DNA of 64,000 nucleotides from Closterium sp. Naga37s-1 (Eukaryota; Streptophyta; Zygnematophyceae; Desmidiales; Closteriaceae): the NCBI GenBank assembly GCA_947471745.1, contig CANJKZ010001038.1, positions 186,001 through 250,000 of the forward strand, read 5' to 3'. The notes under the pieces are model-generated. The model was not told the DNA's origin. It saw only the letters and a program-made list of their open reading frames with translations, and did not search any database. Shown here in pieces: positions 62,186 to 64,000 of this stretch. The position numbers and the translations under genes were made by a program. Every line of letters starts with the position of its first letter. Within the stretch, counting starts at the first letter, position 1.

Positions 62186-62673
62186 CCTGCGCGCCGCCCC
62201 TCTGTGGCCGTGAGGCGGCTTCTTCCCCGCCACCCCCCCCCCCCCCCCCCCCCCTCCTCCTTCGTCTCCCTGCTGCGCGTGCAGCCGTGGGGGGGAGGGT
62301 ATGGAGGTGGCGGGTATGGGGGTGATGGGTGTGTGTGATCCCCTTCCCCTCCTCCTCCTTTCTCTCCCACTGCTGCAGCTGCCACTGGGGGGGGGGGTGT
62401 GAGGGTGTGGGGAGCCGGGGGAGTGGCACTAGGGACGTTGAGGAGTGTGCAGAGGGGGTTTGGGAGCATGGGGGAGGTTCTAGGAGGCAGCCGCCGTGAA
62501 GCCAGCAGCCTCACCTGCCGCCTCCCAACTCCTCCTCCTCACTGCCCCTCTAGTGCTGCTACTTGTCTTTATTTTGTGAACTTGCATCTGCTCTTGCCTG
62601 CTGTTGCTATTTTCTTTGTCTGTGATGTACCCCTGCAGGTTGTGTCTTGCACTTGGCTATTCCTGCATGCAGT

Positions 62674-62683
62674 TACGGGGGGG
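62674..62683 (+). promoter_or_regulatory. Polypurine tract
   Basis: ACGGGGGGG directly before the 3' LTR start TGTCAG. Confidence 0.85.
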
Positions 62684-62910
62684 TGTCAGAATTATGTTGT
62701 TAAAACTGCATGTAGTTCTAGCTGTAGTGTAGTTATTAACTTTGTAGGTGGTGCACCTCTTCATTTGTTTGCTATATGTACCCTCGTGCTATAGTGAACA
62801 CCACCATTCTCGACACTCCTTGCCACAACTCACTCGACTCCCCTTGGCCTAGGCTACTAAGCCTAGGCCCTCACTTGAACCTCAATCTCACCTACCTACC
62901 TACTCTAACA
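62684..62910 (+). repeat. 3' LTR of the non-autonomous element
   Basis: 227 bp, TGTCAGAATTATGTTG...TACTCTAACA, followed by GTTAC. Confidence 0.95.
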
Positions 62911-62915
62911 GTTAC

Positions 62916-64000
62916 AGCTCGTTGATGAGGAATGGCTGAGCTGAGAGCCTAATGCTTGTACAAACGATCCGAATGAGGTGATGAACAAGCCAGTACCCAG
63001 ATGCATGAACCTCTCCTCGATCACTGAGAGCCAGGCGACGCGACGAAACCTGCCACTGGCATACCAGCGCAGCAACCACCAGTGTGGCATCAAATATGCT
63101 GATTCAGTGGTTGAGCAGCCATACACGTAAACGGAATTGGCAGCGCTGTCACGAGCCTACGCAACCATTGGGCATAGTGGAAGTTTGGTGCCACAGCATT
63201 GTCCAGCGGTGACACCGGTCTGAGCACCGATTGGCCACAATGGCATTTTTGGGCGTCGTGAGGTGTACAGAAATGTCCACGTCGACGAATCGAACTTGCT
63301 CGCTAACTCCTGCCATCTAGACAAATACGGATATTGATACAGCACTGCAGTTTCAAGACCCCACTGTACACATGTTTCTCGAACAAAGACCTACCTGTTT
63401 ATATCCTTTTCCAGCCAAGATCCAGTTTCAAGAACCAACAAAGAATAACACAAATAGTCATGATAATAGGCGAAACCTGAACATTGGCAACAAAATACCA
63501 ACAAATGGTGTGGATAATAACTGTTTTTTGTATATTTCAAGTTATATACCTAATCCTTACAAAATCTGGATACAAATTTTTGTAAAACTTAACGTACGTA
63601 CTTATAATTTTCTATAATCCGTATATGTTTCCAAGCACATTTGTCATCTTTTAGCATCGAAACAGAATATATGGGGGAAAAAACAGTAATGTGTACCAAA
63701 TATTACTATGTATCACATTCTCATCCTTGCACATCAATTTGCTTTACATATATTGAAATATAATTATTTTATCTCATTCATCCCAGATTGGCTATAGGTT
63801 ATATCAGACGTTCTATTGCGATATCTCATTACATTACATCTCATATCAGATATATATCATTAACTGAATAAATGAATAGTAAAGGCATGTGATGGGTTAT
63901 ATCAAGCAAGCATATACCTTGTATTGTGCAAGCAACACAACCTTGCGTAGATAATACTCAAGCTAATGTGTCGAGAGGCTCTGCGCTGGTCTCTGCGCGA
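62916..64000. other. Right-hand flank, AT-rich from about 63370, no gene recognised
   Basis: 62916-63360 has two short minus-strand frames without motifs. From about 63370 the base composition turns strongly AT-rich, unlike the rest of the window, with no repeat or ORF of note. Confidence 0.5.

Larger units (their letters stand above)
61414..62338 (+). other. Internal C-rich open frame (303 codons), probably not a gene
   Basis: Frame from ATG 61414. After MVLEPVMSWPVGQPLASAAV and RVARDAFSAHRG it is two repeat blocks: RRGPAPGARDGALS (14 residues) about nine times and PAPALGAAAPAS (12 residues) about seven times. The start codon overlaps the last LTR base and the primer site. Both repeat units are multiples of three, which keeps the frame, but the opposite strand is equally open, so coding is doubtful. 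Confidence 0.4.
61188..62910 (+). mobile_element. Complete non-autonomous LTR retrotransposon, TSD GTTAC
   Basis: Direct 227-bp LTRs (61188-61414, 62684-62910) with about nine differences, TG...CA ends and identical 5-bp flanks GTTAC (61183-61187, 62911-62915). A primer-binding site (TGGTATTAGAGCC, 61415) abuts the 5' LTR and a G-run polypurine tract (62674-62683) abuts the 3' LTR. The 1.27-kb interior holds no gag or pol, only C-rich tandem repeats. It must have been copied by another element's proteins. It is longer than typical TRIMs (under 1 kb) and much shorter than LARDs. The LTR is unrelated to those of elements A-F. Confidence 0.95.

Overview
The window is nuclear DNA of a large, repeat-rich eukaryotic genome, most likely from the green-plant lineage. 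Several LTR elements carry a plant-type primer-binding site complementary to initiator-Met tRNA (TGGTATCAGAGC and close variants). Genes have short GT-AG introns. Stop codons in dead elements are mostly CAG->TAG or TGG->TAG, as expected from cytosine methylation. A Crypton-type recombinase and a Kolobok/MULE-like transposase lie among the retroelements. A charophyte alga such as Chara is my best guess, but this is inference, not shown. I see no tRNA, rRNA, CRISPR array or clearly intact cellular gene.

Layout. 1-103: end of an LTR. 967-1454 (-): first exon of a GT-A glycosyltransferase-like gene whose end is tandemly triplicated. 2793-11159 (-): Copia element A (TSD CATTC), with a small non-autonomous element (A2, 5355-6676) nested in it. 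11793-15325 (+): decayed Crypton/Ndc10-like tyrosine recombinase locus. 15398-22250 (-): Copia B. 22251-about 25200 (-): Copia C, nested in the right LTR of B. 25871-32774 (-): Copia D (TSD CTCAA). 32898-47166 (-): Copia E, split by Copia F (37079-44280, +, TSD CGGAA) inside the catalytic core of E's integrase. 47261-47956: the missing outer ends of B and C, in inverted orientation. 48950-51360: 15-bp minisatellite with a 553-bp higher-order repeat. 51441-55782 (+): Kolobok/MULE-like DDE transposase gene with introns. 57640-59760: diverged duplications and four minisatellites. 59912-60985 (-): unrecognised 357-codon ORF. 61188-62910: complete non-autonomous LTR element (TSD GTTAC). 62916-64000: non-coding, AT-rich at the end.

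Elements A, B, D, E and F are one extended Copia clade. They share about 130-140 bp LTRs, a C-rich tandemly repeated 5' leader, a Gag with a Gly-rich tail and an unusual zinc motif, a DSG protease, integrase, a long Gly/Ala/Pro linker, reverse transcriptase (YVDD), RNase H and a common 3' UTR ending in a G-rich polypurine tract. All are broken by stops, frameshifts or deletions. A short LREW motif recurs in both Gag and linker and appears to evolve in concert within element E.

The strongest structural result is that B (TSD TTGTA) and the C nested in it (TSD CCATA) are cut in two, with their outer ends lying 22 kb away in inverted orientation. Both target-site duplications match perfectly when the 25.2-47.96 kb segment is flipped. 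This marks either a real inversion or an assembly error.
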